From Asterias amurensis (taxonomy: Eukaryota; Echinodermata; Asteroidea; Forcipulatida; Asteriidae): a DNA stretch of 64,000 nt. The position numbers were made by a program, and so were the translations under genes. The notes under the pieces are model-generated. The model saw only the letters and a program-made list of their open reading frames with translations. It was not told where the DNA came from and ran no database searches. The stretch lies in NCBI RefSeq assembly GCF_032118995.1, contig NC_092667.1:2658931-2722930 (forward strand), in the 5' to 3' direction. This document shows, piece after piece, positions 1 to 9,863 of this stretch (its first letter is position 1; every line of letters begins with the position of its first letter).

Positions 1-142
1 AACATAATTTAATATTATTAATTAATAATTAATTTCATTTTCAAAATAAAATGAGCAACAACAACGCCCCCAACATGCCCAACCCCGTCAAGGAACAGAA
101 TTAACCCCATAATTAGTGTCAATACGCTGAACTCCCTCCGCT

Positions 143-191
143 TATAAAGGCCATTTTTGAAAACACGCCTTCAGCTTTGTTCCTAGTAAGT
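143..191 (+). promoter_or_regulatory. Possible TATA box and short 5' exon with donor, upstream of OST4
   Basis: TATAAAG at 143-149 is followed about 40 bases later by a strong donor-like GTAAGT (186-191). This could be the promoter and a tiny leader exon that splices to the OST4 coding exon at 1380. It is only a motif match, and other upstream starts are equally possible. Confidence 0.2.
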
Positions 192-452
192 AGTATAATT
201 AAGGAGCTGTTCAATATATCTAATTTAATATCAAGATCAACCCTAGCTTAGCCCCGCTGTTGTTGTTTTGACAACTGCGCATACATTTTGCCTTCAGCTA
301 CACAATCAGGGCAGGACTTCAGACGAGAGGACGGAGCCTGACGCCGGGTCCAAAGCCGAAGCCAGAGGTTTCGAAAAGGGCCATAGATACCAAAGTTGAG
401 CTAAGCTAACTAAGGGCTAGCTTAAGACAATAGTAGACTGATATGCAGATTA

Positions 453-1108
453 GTCAATTACGGTCCTACTAGAAGCCGACAACAAGCCGACAACAAGTCC
501 AGAGCGCCGCCAACACACCGCCAACAAGTTTTAAATACCTCAATAATGGCCAATAAACCATAGACAAATTAGAACTATATGTGTTCTGTAATATAAACAT
601 AAATTGAATGGAAAAACTGCACGAAAAGTGTGTATTTTTTACCCAGAAAAAAACTTCACTTGCACGGAAAGCGGTCGGACGCCATCTTGGCTTAAAAACC
701 GTGTTCGGACCAGACCATTATGATACGGGTAGATTTAGCACTTATCAACAACAGAGGGGGGGCTTCATGTGAAGACCTTCACTGCAGTGTGCACAGTGCA
801 TGACGCCCGCCCTCTATTGCTAAATCTGACTTACCCGCATCATAATGGACTGGTCCAAACATGATTTTAAGCCAAGATGGCGTCCGACCGTTTTCCGTGA
901 AAGTTAAGTTTTTTTTCTGGTTAAAAATTCACACTTTCCATGAATTTTTTCCATTAAATTTATGTTTATATTACAGAACACACAAAGTTCTAATATATCT
1001 ATGGTTTATTTGCCATTTTTGAGGTATTTAAAACTTGTTGGCGGCGTGTTGGCGGCGCTCTGGACTTGTTGTCGGCGTTGTCGGCTTTTAGTAGGACCCG
1101 TCAATTAC
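453..1108. mobile_element. Long foldback element with 9-bp target duplication (Mutator-like MITE)
   Basis: The left part (462-about 770) and right part (about 790-1099) are near-complementary over roughly 310 bp. The termini read GGTCCTACTAGAAGCCGAC and its complement. The 9-mer GTCAATTAC lies directly outside both ends (453-461 and 1100-1108), as expected for a target site duplication. Nine-bp duplications with very long terminal inverted repeats are typical of Mutator-like elements. There is no transposase inside, so it is non-autonomous. The short reading frame at 962-1150 is part of the repeat. Confidence 0.75.
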
Positions 1109-1380
1109 ACTTACATTACATTTACAACAGGCGTGGAGTTTCATTTGTGAGAAGGCCAGGCCATGCATAAAGAACTTCCAATGGAAAATAAAGTCAAATA
1201 ATCCATGAATGGGAATTTTTTTAATGGAAACCAAGACCAGGGGCTACAGATGCCATGAACTTTGTGGTATACGTGTAATTTAAGGCCTGAATTAGTATTA
1301 GTATTTAAGCTTGCAGATTACAGACTGCAAAGTATGTAGTCCAACTCTTTGATAATTTGTTGTTCTTTTCTTCTTACAGG

Positions 1381-1497
1381 ATGATTACTGACGTTCAGCT
1401 TGCGATATTCTCCAACATTCTTGGAGTATCGCTTTTCCTGCTCGTTGTTCTTTTCCATTTTGTGACAGTCAACAACCCAAAGTCAAAATCAGAATGA
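1381..1497 (+). CDS. OST4: OST4, oligosaccharyltransferase 4-kDa subunit (38 aa, single coding exon)
   Basis: A complete 38-residue protein starts [12 protein letters not shown] and ends NNPKSKSE, then TGA. It has the usual OST4 length and layout: a short lumenal N-terminus, one hydrophobic helix (residues about 8-28, rich in Leu, Val and Phe) and a short polar tail. OST4 is a single-span subunit of the ER oligosaccharyltransferase and stabilises the catalytic STT3 module during N-glycosylation. The ATG lies one base after a 3' splice site (AG at 1378-1379), so the 5' UTR is spliced from an upstream exon. The 3' UTR also appears spliced: GGTGAG follows the stop at about 1539 and an acceptor (TTCTTGCAG) ends at 2109. 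The family match is very clear. Confidence 0.95.
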   Translation: MITDVQLAIFSNILGVSLFLLVVLFHFVTVNNPKSKSE

Positions 1498-1692
1498 GAA
1501 AGACACTTCATTTTATCCTGAGTTCCAACTGAAAGAAGGTGAGTTAATTTGATCATGTGGAACTAGAACTTAAATTGAATGGTGATTTTTCATTGACTAC
1601 TTATTAATTGTTTGGTTTTACTCATATAGTGTGTGTAGTAAAGCGCTGTATCCTTTTCTGAGTCTAAATTATGACAAAAATTCCTAGGCATA

Positions 1693-1800
1693 TTACATAA
1701 TACGGTGGGATTCGAACCCACAACCTTTTTCGTTCTAGTGCTGATGTCTTACCACTAGACAACAGAGATTGACCCCTTGCACACAGGTCACACGCGGCAA
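1693..1800 (-). repeat. tRNA-like SINE fragment, related to the palindrome at 9864-10197
   Basis: On the - strand it carries a B-box-like GGGTTCGAATCCC preceded by an A-box-like region (TCTAGTGGTAAGACATC), followed on the + strand by TTGACC. It matches the tRNA-like part of the arms at 9930-10135 with many differences. It is a repeat and not a functional tRNA, because no complete acceptor stem can be drawn. Confidence 0.5.
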
Positions 1801-2109
1801 CTGTGCCACACTCACCATTTTTGTGGTCAATAGGTTTACGCCTTCACTGAATAACGCACAGTGACATTACCCACCAAAATGGTGCATTCAAGATTATTCT
1901 GACGATGACGTCAGGTGAATTGGATCAATAGCTAAAAGCAGTTTGAATCCTATATTTTGCATATATAATTTGCATCTGAGACAACAACAATTATTTTTAC
2001 CCAATTATCTATAATAATTTTATTGAAAAGTTGTGTATATCGGTAACTTTCTGTAAATGTCTTAATAAATTTATTATGTAGTAATAAAGGTTTGCTCTTT
2101 TTCTTGCAG

Positions 2110-3310
2110 ATGGATTTTCTCAAATCAACAGAGATTCACAGTGGCTTGTACATACTACGGAAGATTGCCCCCTCAACAAAGAAAAACTAATCCACATGGA
2201 TAGTATCACCTTATAACCACGATCATCGGATCATCAAATCTCCAACAATCAATAGATCATCCAATCCCCAACAATCATCAGATGATGTGCTAGATCAACC
2301 CTTGGATTGAATTCTTCAAACTCGACCCAGGCCTGGAATTTCAAAGAGCCCATGGCCTCTGTTGCCCCTCTGGTCTTGGCCTTGGTGCCCCTTTAAAAGT
2401 TTCCAATAAACTTAATGGGTTTCCAATGGAGGTGCCCTTCGCAAATTGAAAATGGCCTTGCCCTCTCAATGATGAAATTCCATGCCTGTCAACCAGCTCA
2501 AGAGACATCACTAAGTGCTCTATTCCCAGTCTCATAAAGAATCAGCATTCGCAATCGGTCTCCAAGCTGCCAAAGTTTCTTTCATCTTCAAAAATCCAAC
2601 ACTCTGACTTTAAATTCTTTCAGAAAAAAAAACATTTGACAACCCAAAAACTAATCAAACAAATGCATTCCCTTACCATGGTTTCCTGTTTAATTGTATC
2701 TCAGTATGTTTCAATAACAAATACCTGCAATGATTTCACTTAAATGTATTGAAGAGATGGTTCACAATTTCCCCTCTCATAACACAAGTTATGAGAGTAT
2801 AAAGAAAGACACTCATTTCTTGGTCACATAAGGGTTTCCATGTAGTTAAGCGTGTGTGTGCGTTCTATGGGAAATCTTACAGAGATGGGTTATAGTTTGT
2901 TTCAAATTTGGCATAATCAGTTGAAAACATTTCCAAGCACATACAAATATTGGTCATGTATCAACCAAACTTTAAAAGCAATTTGCCCGCTTAGTTGATC
3001 ATTCATATATTTTGTGTCCCATTAATGTACCATCTTTTCAATGTTATGAAGTTGAGCACAATGGTTCATAGAGAAGCAAAGTGAAGCTATGTGATAATTT
3101 TCTACAAAATATGATGTAAAAAAAGTCTTTTTTGTTTTCGCTGAATTATGAACTTGGTTGATCTTTGAGGTCTTTGTTGTAGTGAAACTATTACTATTAA
3201 TCAAATGGTTGTTAACTTGCATTCAAACCAACAGATGTTATAAAATAAAACAATTTTACAAGTAAATTTAATGTTGCTGTCTTTCAATTGTTGTTTTCCA
3301 ACTTGAATAA
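2110..3310 (+). other. Probable 3'-UTR exon of OST4 plus downstream DNA
   Basis: Starts after a good acceptor (TTCTTGCAG, AG at 2108-2109) that pairs with the donor-like GGTGAG near 1539. It has no conserved reading frame. It contains a transposon fragment (about 2330-2485) and several AATAAA-like hexamers (for example around 3245 and 3306), so the true 3' end cannot be fixed by eye. Confidence 0.45.
2330..2485. repeat. Dispersed repeat with GGCCTTGGTGCCCCTT motif
   Basis: Shares its core (ATGGCCTCTGTTGCCCC, CTTGGCCTTGGTGCCCC, TTCCAATGGA, AAGTGCCCTTTGCAAA-like) with stretches at about 7545-7615, 30005-30165 and 56000-56095. These are copies or fragments of one dispersed family. Confidence 0.55.
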
Positions 3311-3460
3311 ATTTCTTGAAATAATTGATATTATAACTTAGATTTCAATCACTTCAAAATACCATGGTTTTTTAAAGTCAAAGGTGATACATAGTATGGT
3401 AATTTAGCTGGTAACCTAATTCTGGTTAGCAAAACTGCTTTGTGCTTAGCTAATTTTTGT

Positions 3461-3555
3461 ATTGAGCGCCCTCTTGTGTCATAATTTGTCATACAGTATC
3501 GTAATGATTATTGAGCGCCCTCTTGCGAAAAATTGACCATACCGTATCAAAATGG
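3461..3555 (+). repeat. 49-bp tandem duplication ending at the PEX13 start codon
   Basis: The block starting ATTGAGCGCCCTCTTG at 3461 repeats at 3510. Each copy continues through similar bases (AATTGACCATACCGTATC in the second) to an ATG, at 3504 and 3552. The second ATG is the PEX13 start. The motif GCGCCCTCTTG occurs once in each copy. Confidence 0.7.
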
Positions 3556-3637
3556 CCGCCCCATTAAAGCCGTGGGAGCGGGGGGTAGGCCAAAACAATC
3601 GCGGATTTGGCAACATTTCACCGTACAATGACACTGG
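3552..3637 (+). CDS. PEX13: PEX13 coding exon 1
   Basis: Encodes MAAPLKPWERGVG through NDTG. The KPWE motif near the N-terminus is typical of PEX13. The donor is GGTAAGA (GT at 3638). It ends after two bases of a Gly codon that is completed by 4575. Confidence 0.93.
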
Positions 3638-6600
3638 GTAAGACTGTTATTTCTTCTCTAGATGTATGTAGATTGGGTTGTCTGAAAAATACTGTATAAA
3701 AATACCAAAAACTTTGACATTTTAGCGATCAGACCATAGACAATCTATACAAAATTGTGTTACGAAAAAACAGAATGATCGAGCGAGGTCGAGTTGCAAC
3801 TTGCAATGTTGCATAACTTTTAATCTATACCAATACAACACTATGACGTAGAGTTTGATCACACAATGTTTTAATCTTATTTCGATAACACTTGCAGACT
3901 AGTATAGCCCAGTAACGCTATCGTACCCAAGGTTTCAGCAAAGGTTTGTTTACTTTTAAATGATACATTTACAATACAAAAAGTACTAAAAAATGCAGAG
4001 AGATAAATGTAAAAACAGGGTGTCCCAATTTAAAAAAACAGGGTGTCCAAGCAAAGAACATACCCTTCTGGATCACTAAACACTGGCTGGTAGGTAGAGC
4101 CCAGGCCAGGGCCGTTTTCAAATCTCTTAAAATAAGATGAGGGAGAAGTGCAGTATTGCCATTATATGATATTTTGATTCAGACTTCACTTAGCCCCACT
4201 TGTGTGGCCAAGGCAGCTGAATCTTTAAGGATTCAGCTAGCCTTGGCCACACAAGTGGGGTAATTTAGACTGTGATTTTGCCTAATAGCAAACTATGATA
4301 GCTTCACATTTAAACAAGAAATAAGATTAACTAATCTTCTCTTCAAATTCTTACTTCCATATAGTGACTGAAATCGAACCCTGTTGTTAGGAAGTCGGAA
4401 ATCGTTGTAATGTACTGTCAGTCACTTACTGGGGGCTGGCCTAGATATCAGTTTATATGAGGTTTCTTCATTTTCCCTTAATTTTATCTGATGTTGGAAT
4501 TGGAAGCTGATAGTCTTTTCACAAACTTCAATTCAAAGTAATATTTTCATCATTCACACAATTTACTTTTTCAGGTTTCCAGTCAATCAGCACACAACAA
4601 CAAATCCCATACCTGGTTCATCCAGTGGACCCTCCTTGTCTCGAGCCCCGCCCCCTCTCCCTACACGCCCATCACAGCAGGGGTCGACATTCGGATCTCC
4701 AGTCAATCGTTACGGTGGCTATGGTGGCGGGTATGGGAGTGGGTATGGGGGTGGTGGGTACGGGGGCTTCGGAAGTAGCATGGGGGGTTACGGAACTGGA
4801 TCATATGGGGGTATGTACGGAGGAGGAGGGAGTATGTATGGTGGCGGAATGTATGGAGGGAGTGCTTTTGGACAGGGGCAGTTTGGCCCAAATGCAGACG
4901 GCAGCTACAACCGTTTTCTCCGACAAGCTGAGGAAAACAGCAGACCGGCATTTCAGTCAATTGAGAGTATTGTCCAGGCGTTTGGCTCAATCAGCATGAT
5001 GATGGAGTCGACATTTCAAACTGTGTACAACAGCTTCCGCGCTGTTATTGGTGTCGCCGATCACTTCTCCCGCCTTAAGGTCCATCTTGCGCACATCTTC
5101 ACGGCGTTGGCGCTGTTTAGAACGATCCGCTATGCGTATCGTCGCATCTTAGCCTTCCTTGGATTGAGGAGTAAGGAGTACGCGGAGGAACTCTGGAAGG
5201 AGGCTCAGAGCGGAGGAGGCGAGATTGAGGCGTTGGGAGGAAAGAAGAAACGAGATGCACCGTCTTGGCCGATCTTCATGTTCTTTGCTGTTGTCGTTGG
5301 AGGACCGTACATTATCTGGAAGCTACTTTGTTCTACAGAAGAGTCTGAACAAGGTACGAGAAAAAAAACATAAATTAGTTTTTTGATTAGGTTACAATTG
5401 TAAAAGAAAAATCAAAGTTATGGACTAAATGGATTTAAAGGGCCACGAGACATTCAGGCTTGACACTTCACAGAGGCAACAAAGCATTGCCTCCCTGCCC
5501 CTCGGTCATTGCCTTGGTGCCCTTGAAATCCTCAAGTAGACATTTACAATTTCTTCTACCCTTTACCAAGGAGAAAATGCCTTGGTGCCCTTTCTCTTCA
5601 AAAACGAAGTATACAGGCCTTGACATTAACTGTAAGCAGTCACAGCCAGGAACACCGGGGCGAACCCCTTCTCTTTTCAATAAGTGCACTTGGTTATTTT
5701 ACATGCGTTACACAACACATGGGACCATCAGCTTTACATCCCATCCGAAGGACGAAGCAATGCTGAAGTGTCTTGCTTAAGAACACACGTGTCATGTCTG
5801 GGGATAGCATAAAGCGACCAATCCGAAGGAAATAAGTCCCCTGAATAAGAACCTAAGACGGTATACAATAATCATAAGTTACTTCAAGCAATCAAATTAA
5901 TTGCATCTTATCTTTATTTTGTAAGGTCATCATCTTTAGCAGTTGTCAATACACAAAAGAGTGGAGCTTAAAACCCTAACCCCCCATTAGGATCCCATCT
6001 ACATACCCTTCCAAATACAACAGAATACATGTACAACACAGTTGAAATGAGAACCATACCAAATGCAACTAAGCTTGGGCGATACCACAATATTATCGAA
6101 AATCGCGATACTAATTTGGAAACGATTTCGATATCGGATTGATTTGGTTTTAATCGGAATATCGATATATCACGATATATCGCGATATCGATTAAGTATC
6201 ACAATACCGCGATGTAGTTCCTAGCTGAGACATCTTGCACCCCATAGGTTTGGAGTAAAACCAGAAGAATAGGTCATTAGAACACCTCTCTTATGCTATG
6301 ACTGTCTCTTCTACAACTTTCACTGGGAGTTTGAAGACTGACGATGTCAAATTTATATCGAATATCGCGATATATTGTCGGCGATATATCGTGAATAAAA
6401 TAAATCGATATCGCCCAAGCTTAAATGCGACAAAAAGCAACAAGGGATTTTGTTGCATTTGTGCAGGCATGTTGTTTGTGTTAAGGACTGATCAAGGGTA
6501 TTTGCCCTGCTAAATGCAACAGTATGCACATAAGTGTAGTGGTGATTTGACTATTTATGTGGAACAAATAAGTTGACTACCAGCAAATACAACCAAATGC

Positions 6601-9193
6601 AACACCAGTATGAAGCCACTTGACCTAACTGCAACAAATTCAGTCAAAGATGCAGCAAATTACAACAACTATTACCATTTGGTGCATATTGTTGTATTAA
6701 GCATTGTTTAAGTGTCTTGCTTAAGGACACAGGTGTCACGACTGGGACTCGAACCCACACTGTGCTGATTAGAAACACCACAGCTTGAGTCGTTGCTCTC
6801 AACCGCTACGCCTTGACAAGCTATACTCCCTGACAACTTTGAAGGGAAGGTACACATTTGGTAATTGTCAAAGACCAGTCTTCTCGCTTGGTGTATTCCA
6901 ACATAAGCATAAAATAACAAGCCTGTAAAAATTTGAGCTAAATTGGTCATCGAATTTGCGAGAAAATTATGAGAGAAAAACACCCTTATGGGACAAATTG
7001 GTGTGCTTTCAGATAGGAATAAAAGACTTCTGGCTAGAAGTCTTTTATTATTTTAGTGAGAAATTACCTCTTTCTCAAAATCTATGCTACTTCAGAGGGA
7101 GCCGTTTCCCACAATGTTTTATACTATCAACAGCTCTCCAATGCTCATTCAAGTCAGTTTTTAAGTTTATATTTGTTTTGAGTATTTATCAATCGTGTAC
7201 CTTCCCTTTAAATGCAACAAATTCAGTCAAAGAATGACATATGAGTTGATTGCCAAATGCAACAGGTTACAACAACTATTACCATTTGGTGCATTTTGTT
7301 GCATTTAGCATGGTTAGGGTGAATAAATCTACTGACAACTTAAAACAAATATGTTTTTGTTTGTGTAATCTACTTTTCAGAGCAAGCAGGATGGGCCAGT
7401 GGCGAGGAGGATCATGTCGTAGCTAGAACAGAGTTTGATCTTGAAGCAGAAGGAAACAATGAGTTATCATTCAAGGCTGGTGCTATGCTCAACCTGGCGC
7501 CCAAAGGTACTTAAAAGTCTAGTGTCTACTTATTGGAAATGCCAGGCCTGAAATTTTATCTTTGAAAGGGCAAGGCCATTTTCATTTTGCAAAGGGCACT
7601 TCCATTGGAAGATCTTAAAGAAACACGTTGCCTTGGATCGGTCGAGTTGGTCTATAAAAAGCGTTTGAAACCGTTTGTTATAAAATGCATATGGTTAGAA
7701 AGATGTTGTAAAAGTAGAGTACAATGATCCACAAAAACATGCCTTGAAAGTGCACGGTTTTCCTTTTACCTCGTCCACAAGCACGGTCGGCCATTTATGG
7801 GAGTCAAATGTTTGACCCCCATAAATGGCCGACCATGTTAGCAAAGTAAAAGGAAAACCACGCAATTTCGAGGCAAATTTGAGTGGATCATTGTGTTCTA
7901 CTTTTAAAACATCTTTCCAATCATATGCATTTTATAACAAACGGTTACAAACGCTTTTTGTACACCAACTCGTCAACCAACTCGTAAAGTCAATGGGATA
8001 CTTTTAAACGGGCGCCAGAAGGCGTGGGCTGATGACATCCTCCCACTCAACACAAGGCCAAGACCAGGGCCCAATTTCATAGAGCTGCTAAGCACACAAA
8101 TTTGCTCAGCATGAAGTCTCTGCCTTGATAAAAACAGGTTTACCAACCAAATTTCCATTTGCTACATATTGCTTGTTACTGGTATTCAGCTGTTGTTTGC
8201 TTATCCTGAAAATCCTGGGAAATTTGGTTGGTAATCATGTTTTTATTGAGGCAAAAATTTCATGCTAAGCAAATTTGTGTGCTTAGCAGCTCTATGAAAT
8301 TGGGCCCAGGGGCAACGGAGGCCATGTCTTCAGGGTAATTCCAGGCCTGCTGAAATGGTATTCTCTTCTTTGACTCAAATTGTGTACATTTGTGATAATG
8401 TTGGTCCTGTTTAAAAACCCTGGATTTTTTGTTCAATTGTTCACAAAAAAACTCACAGACTACCAATTGTTCACATAACTCACTGACTCGAGTGTTCTCA
8501 TGAACTTACTGACTACCTGCAAATATTGTCCACTCCAGTGTGACTTCATTGCGTTCTGGGAATGTCATGAATTCTTTATAGGATTTTTGTTGGGGGAAGG
8601 GGGGTCGGCCTACTTATGTACGAATGGAATATCGTGTTTTAAAGTAAGAAAAATGGGAACATTAGGGGGGACCCTCTGCCCCATATAAGGCAAAATATTC
8701 AAGCTCTTTTAATATACTGTGGCGCTAGTTAAAGATAAACAATTGCTTTTGCCCACCAGAACTCCAACCTAAAGTACGAGGATGGGTTCTAGCAAGTGTC
8801 AACGGTCAAAGCACAGGTCTGGTTCCTGCAAACTACATCAAGATCCTGGGTAAGCGACGTGGAAAGAAAAGCACCACACTACTAACGGAGACCCCACAGC
8901 CGAAAGACCAGAGATCCAAATTAGAAACAATCCATGAAACTTCCAAGGAGGTTCTTGCCACGGAAACAATGAGCCAGTCTGGTGGCCCGGCAGTTCCTAC
9001 ATCAAGCAGTCAAGTCAATCTTGAAGCTTTTGATTCTGCGTTTGAGGATTCACCTGGCGTACATCAGACAGTGGAGGGCGGTATGCAAGCCAGTATGGAG
9101 AATGAGTGGTCGGCATGGGAGAAGGAGAGTGCACCTAACGGGATTGGAACCATGGACAGCCAGGCAATGAGTGAGAATGAAGCCAACGAGTGA
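3552..9193 (+). CDS. PEX13: PEX13, peroxisomal membrane docking protein with SH3 domain (474 aa, 4 coding exons)
   Basis: Coding exons 3552-3637, 4575-5353, 7381-7506 and 8760-9193 join in frame (1425 nt). PEX13 is part of the peroxisomal import pore/docking complex with PEX14 and binds the PEX5 receptor. The conserved N-terminal MAAPLKPWER is followed by the proline motif APPPLPTRPSQQ (about residues 52-63), a Gly/Tyr-rich YGGG stretch (about 72-132), the peroxin-13 core beginning QAEENSRPAFQSIESI (about 146-227), a membrane segment WPIFMFFAVVVGGPYIIW (about 260-280) and a C-terminal SH3 domain (about 298-361, with ALYDF-like ARTEFD, GWVLAS and VPANYIKIL). The tail is acidic. All introns have GT-AG ends. 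At 474 residues it is longer than the roughly 400 of human PEX13, mainly in the Gly-rich and tail regions. Confidence 0.96.
3638..4574 (+). other. PEX13 intron 1
   Basis: Non-coding, with a GT...TTTTTCAG boundary. It contains the compact hairpin at 4194-4260; I see nothing else I can name. Confidence 0.85.
4194..4260. repeat. Near-perfect 67-nt hairpin in PEX13 intron 1
   Basis: CCCCACTTGTGTGGCCAAGG (4194-4213) plus AGCTGAATC is complementary to GATTCAGCT...GGGG (4230-4260). One extra base interrupts the stem and the loop is 6 bases (TTTAAG). The arms are about 30 bp. It could be a miniature transposon, or an RNA hairpin of pre-miRNA size. Confidence 0.8.
4575..5353 (+). CDS. PEX13: PEX13 coding exon 2 (Gly/Tyr-rich region, core and membrane segment)
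   Basis: Acceptor TTTTTCAG ends at 4574; the donor GT is at 5354. The reading frame is open from the splice site, so the in-frame Leu codon at 4636 is internal and not a start. It encodes the YGGGYGSGYGGG-type low-complexity stretch and the conserved peroxin-13 core. Confidence 0.95.
5435..5825. repeat. Dispersed repeat plus SINE-like fragment in PEX13 intron 2
   Basis: 5435-5620 matches 52985-53152 (ATTGCCTTGGTGCCCTT and AAGGAGAAAATGCCTTGG are shared) and, reversed, about 34365-34505. 5627-5805 matches 25490-25610, with shared AAGTGCACTTGGTTATTTTA and TTACACAACACATGGGACCA, and ends in GTGTCTTGCTTAAG. It is the tail of a tRNA-derived SINE lying on the - strand. Confidence 0.6.
6074..6422. 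mobile_element. CGATAT-rich foldback element
   Basis: The ends AAGCTTGGGCGATA and TATCGATATCGCCCAAGCTT are inverted repeats. The interior of both arms is built from ATCGATAT and CGCGATATATCG strings that are themselves palindromic. No coding capacity was found. It is a non-autonomous inverted-repeat element in PEX13 intron 2. Confidence 0.65.
6712..6830 (-). repeat. tRNA-derived SINE fragment (class II tRNA-like head)
   Basis: Reading the - strand gives a long-arm tRNA-like sequence with the B-box GGGTTCGAGTCCC and then the phrase GTCCTTAAGCAAGACAC, the same as after the SINE head at 26645-26670. The A-box side is degenerate. Confidence 0.6.
6839..7212 (-). mobile_element. TTAA-ended foldback MITE (variant with GGAAGGTACAC ends)
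   Basis: The terminal inverted repeats GGGAAGGTACACATTTGG and its complement, ending TTTAAA, enclose the family core (CTTCAGAGGGAGCCGTTTC, TTTATACTATCAACAGCTC). The centre contains a small palindrome, AGACTTCTGGCTAGAAGTCT. It is flanked on both sides by similar AAATGCAACAAATTCAGTC-type sequence (about 6610-6710 and 7210-7310). Confidence 0.7.
7381..7506 (+). CDS. PEX13: PEX13 coding exon 3 (first half of SH3 domain)
   Basis: Acceptor TACTTTTCAG; donor GGTACT with GT at 7507. Encodes EQAGWASGEEDHVVARTEFD and then NELSFKAGAMLNLAPK, the start of the SH3 beta barrel. The exon enters and leaves after the first base of a codon. Confidence 0.93.
7615..8007. mobile_element. TTAA-ended palindromic MITE, ACGTTGCCTTGGATCGG family
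   Basis: Starts TTAAAGAAACACGTTGCC. The arms (for example AAACCGTTTGTTATAAAATG and its complement) fold around a centre in which GTCGGCCATTTATGGGAGTC meets its complement. Other copies are at 42092-42478, 44873-45066 and about 54738-55215. Confidence 0.7.
8066..8312. mobile_element. Foldback element, GGCCCAATTTCATAGAGC family
   Basis: The ends GGGCCCAATTTCATAGAGC and GCTCTATGAAATTGGGCCC are inverted repeats. Inside, TGCTAAGCACACAAATTTGC and its complement continue the arms. Related copies lie at about 21100-21343, 24029-24282, 33472-33690, and degenerate ones at 27508-27665 and 60000-60178. Confidence 0.7.
8760..9193 (+). CDS. PEX13: PEX13 coding exon 4 (end of SH3 domain and C-terminal tail)
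   Basis: Acceptor TTTTGCCCACCAG ends at 8759. Encodes ELQPKVRGWVLASVNGQSTG and VPANYIKILGKRRGKK, then an acidic Ser/Glu-rich tail ending MSENEANE and TGA. Confidence 0.95.
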
Positions 9194-9399
9194 AGAGATT
9201 TATAAGTAAAACTGATAATCTTTAAAATAATTGTAACCTCCGGAATAATGTGTCAGCGCTCTACAGACTGAATCATCTAGCCCTATTGTTATTTTGTAAT
9301 TTATTTCTGAAAAACTATAAAGTTTTCATAAACTTCTTGAAAAGAATTGGCTAAATCATCACAAAGCTATGTGTATTGACTTTTTTGTCCTTTTAAAAA

Positions 9400-9650
9400 A
9401 AAAAAAATTTTTGTTTTTTTTGGTAGCACAATGTCCACATTATTTACATTAAACTTACACGGTTTTAAGATAATGGTAGTAGAAAGTTTCTCTGTATATT
9501 TTACTTGAGAAATTAGTAAAATAATGTCACAAAATTTGTTTTGTCTCAGTGAGACGAAAATTATTTTAGCATGTACAAACGTATTATCCAGTACAAGTAA
9601 ATACGTTTTGTGCATGATACAATAATTTTTGTCTCACTGAGACGAGGGTT
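9400..9650. repeat. Partial foldback MITE with GTCTCAGTGAGACGA motif
   Basis: Shares TTTACATTAAACTTACA, ATAATGGTAGT.AAAG, GAGAAAT.AGTAAAA and TTTTAGCATGTA.AAACGTATTA with the copies at 49505-49912 and 57540-57890. Here it sits downstream of the PEX13 stop codon. Confidence 0.55.
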
Positions 9651-9671
9651 ATTTTGTATTTTGTGTCATAC

Positions 9672-9677
9672 AATAAA
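9672..9677 (+). terminator. Candidate PEX13 polyadenylation signal AATAAA
   Basis: AATAAA about 480 bases after the PEX13 stop, in a T-rich setting. The stretch between (about 9400-9650) contains a copy of the GTCTCAGTGAGACGA foldback family also seen at 49505-49912 and 57540-57890. Confidence 0.4.
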
Positions 9678-9863
9678 AGTTCTTAATAATAAGAATTATA
9701 AAGGGCAAATCAGAATTAAAATCTGGAATCCCAAATGAATAGAGTTGGATTCTTCCAAGCCAAATATTCTGAGGTACACAGTTTATAATGAGTATTGCTT
9801 TATAAGAGATGTTAAATTTGCATCGGGGATAAAGAATATTAATTGGTTTTTACCCATACATCT

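Noticed and set aside
962..1150. 62-codon frame
   Set aside because: Lies inside the right arm of the Mutator-like foldback.
4636..4638. Start of PEX13 at an internal TTG
   Set aside because: The frame is open back to the splice site at 4575 and joins the exon with MAAPLKPWER at 3552.
6956..7237. 93-codon frame
   Set aside because: Entirely within a TTAA-family MITE; the same frame type recurs in other copies.
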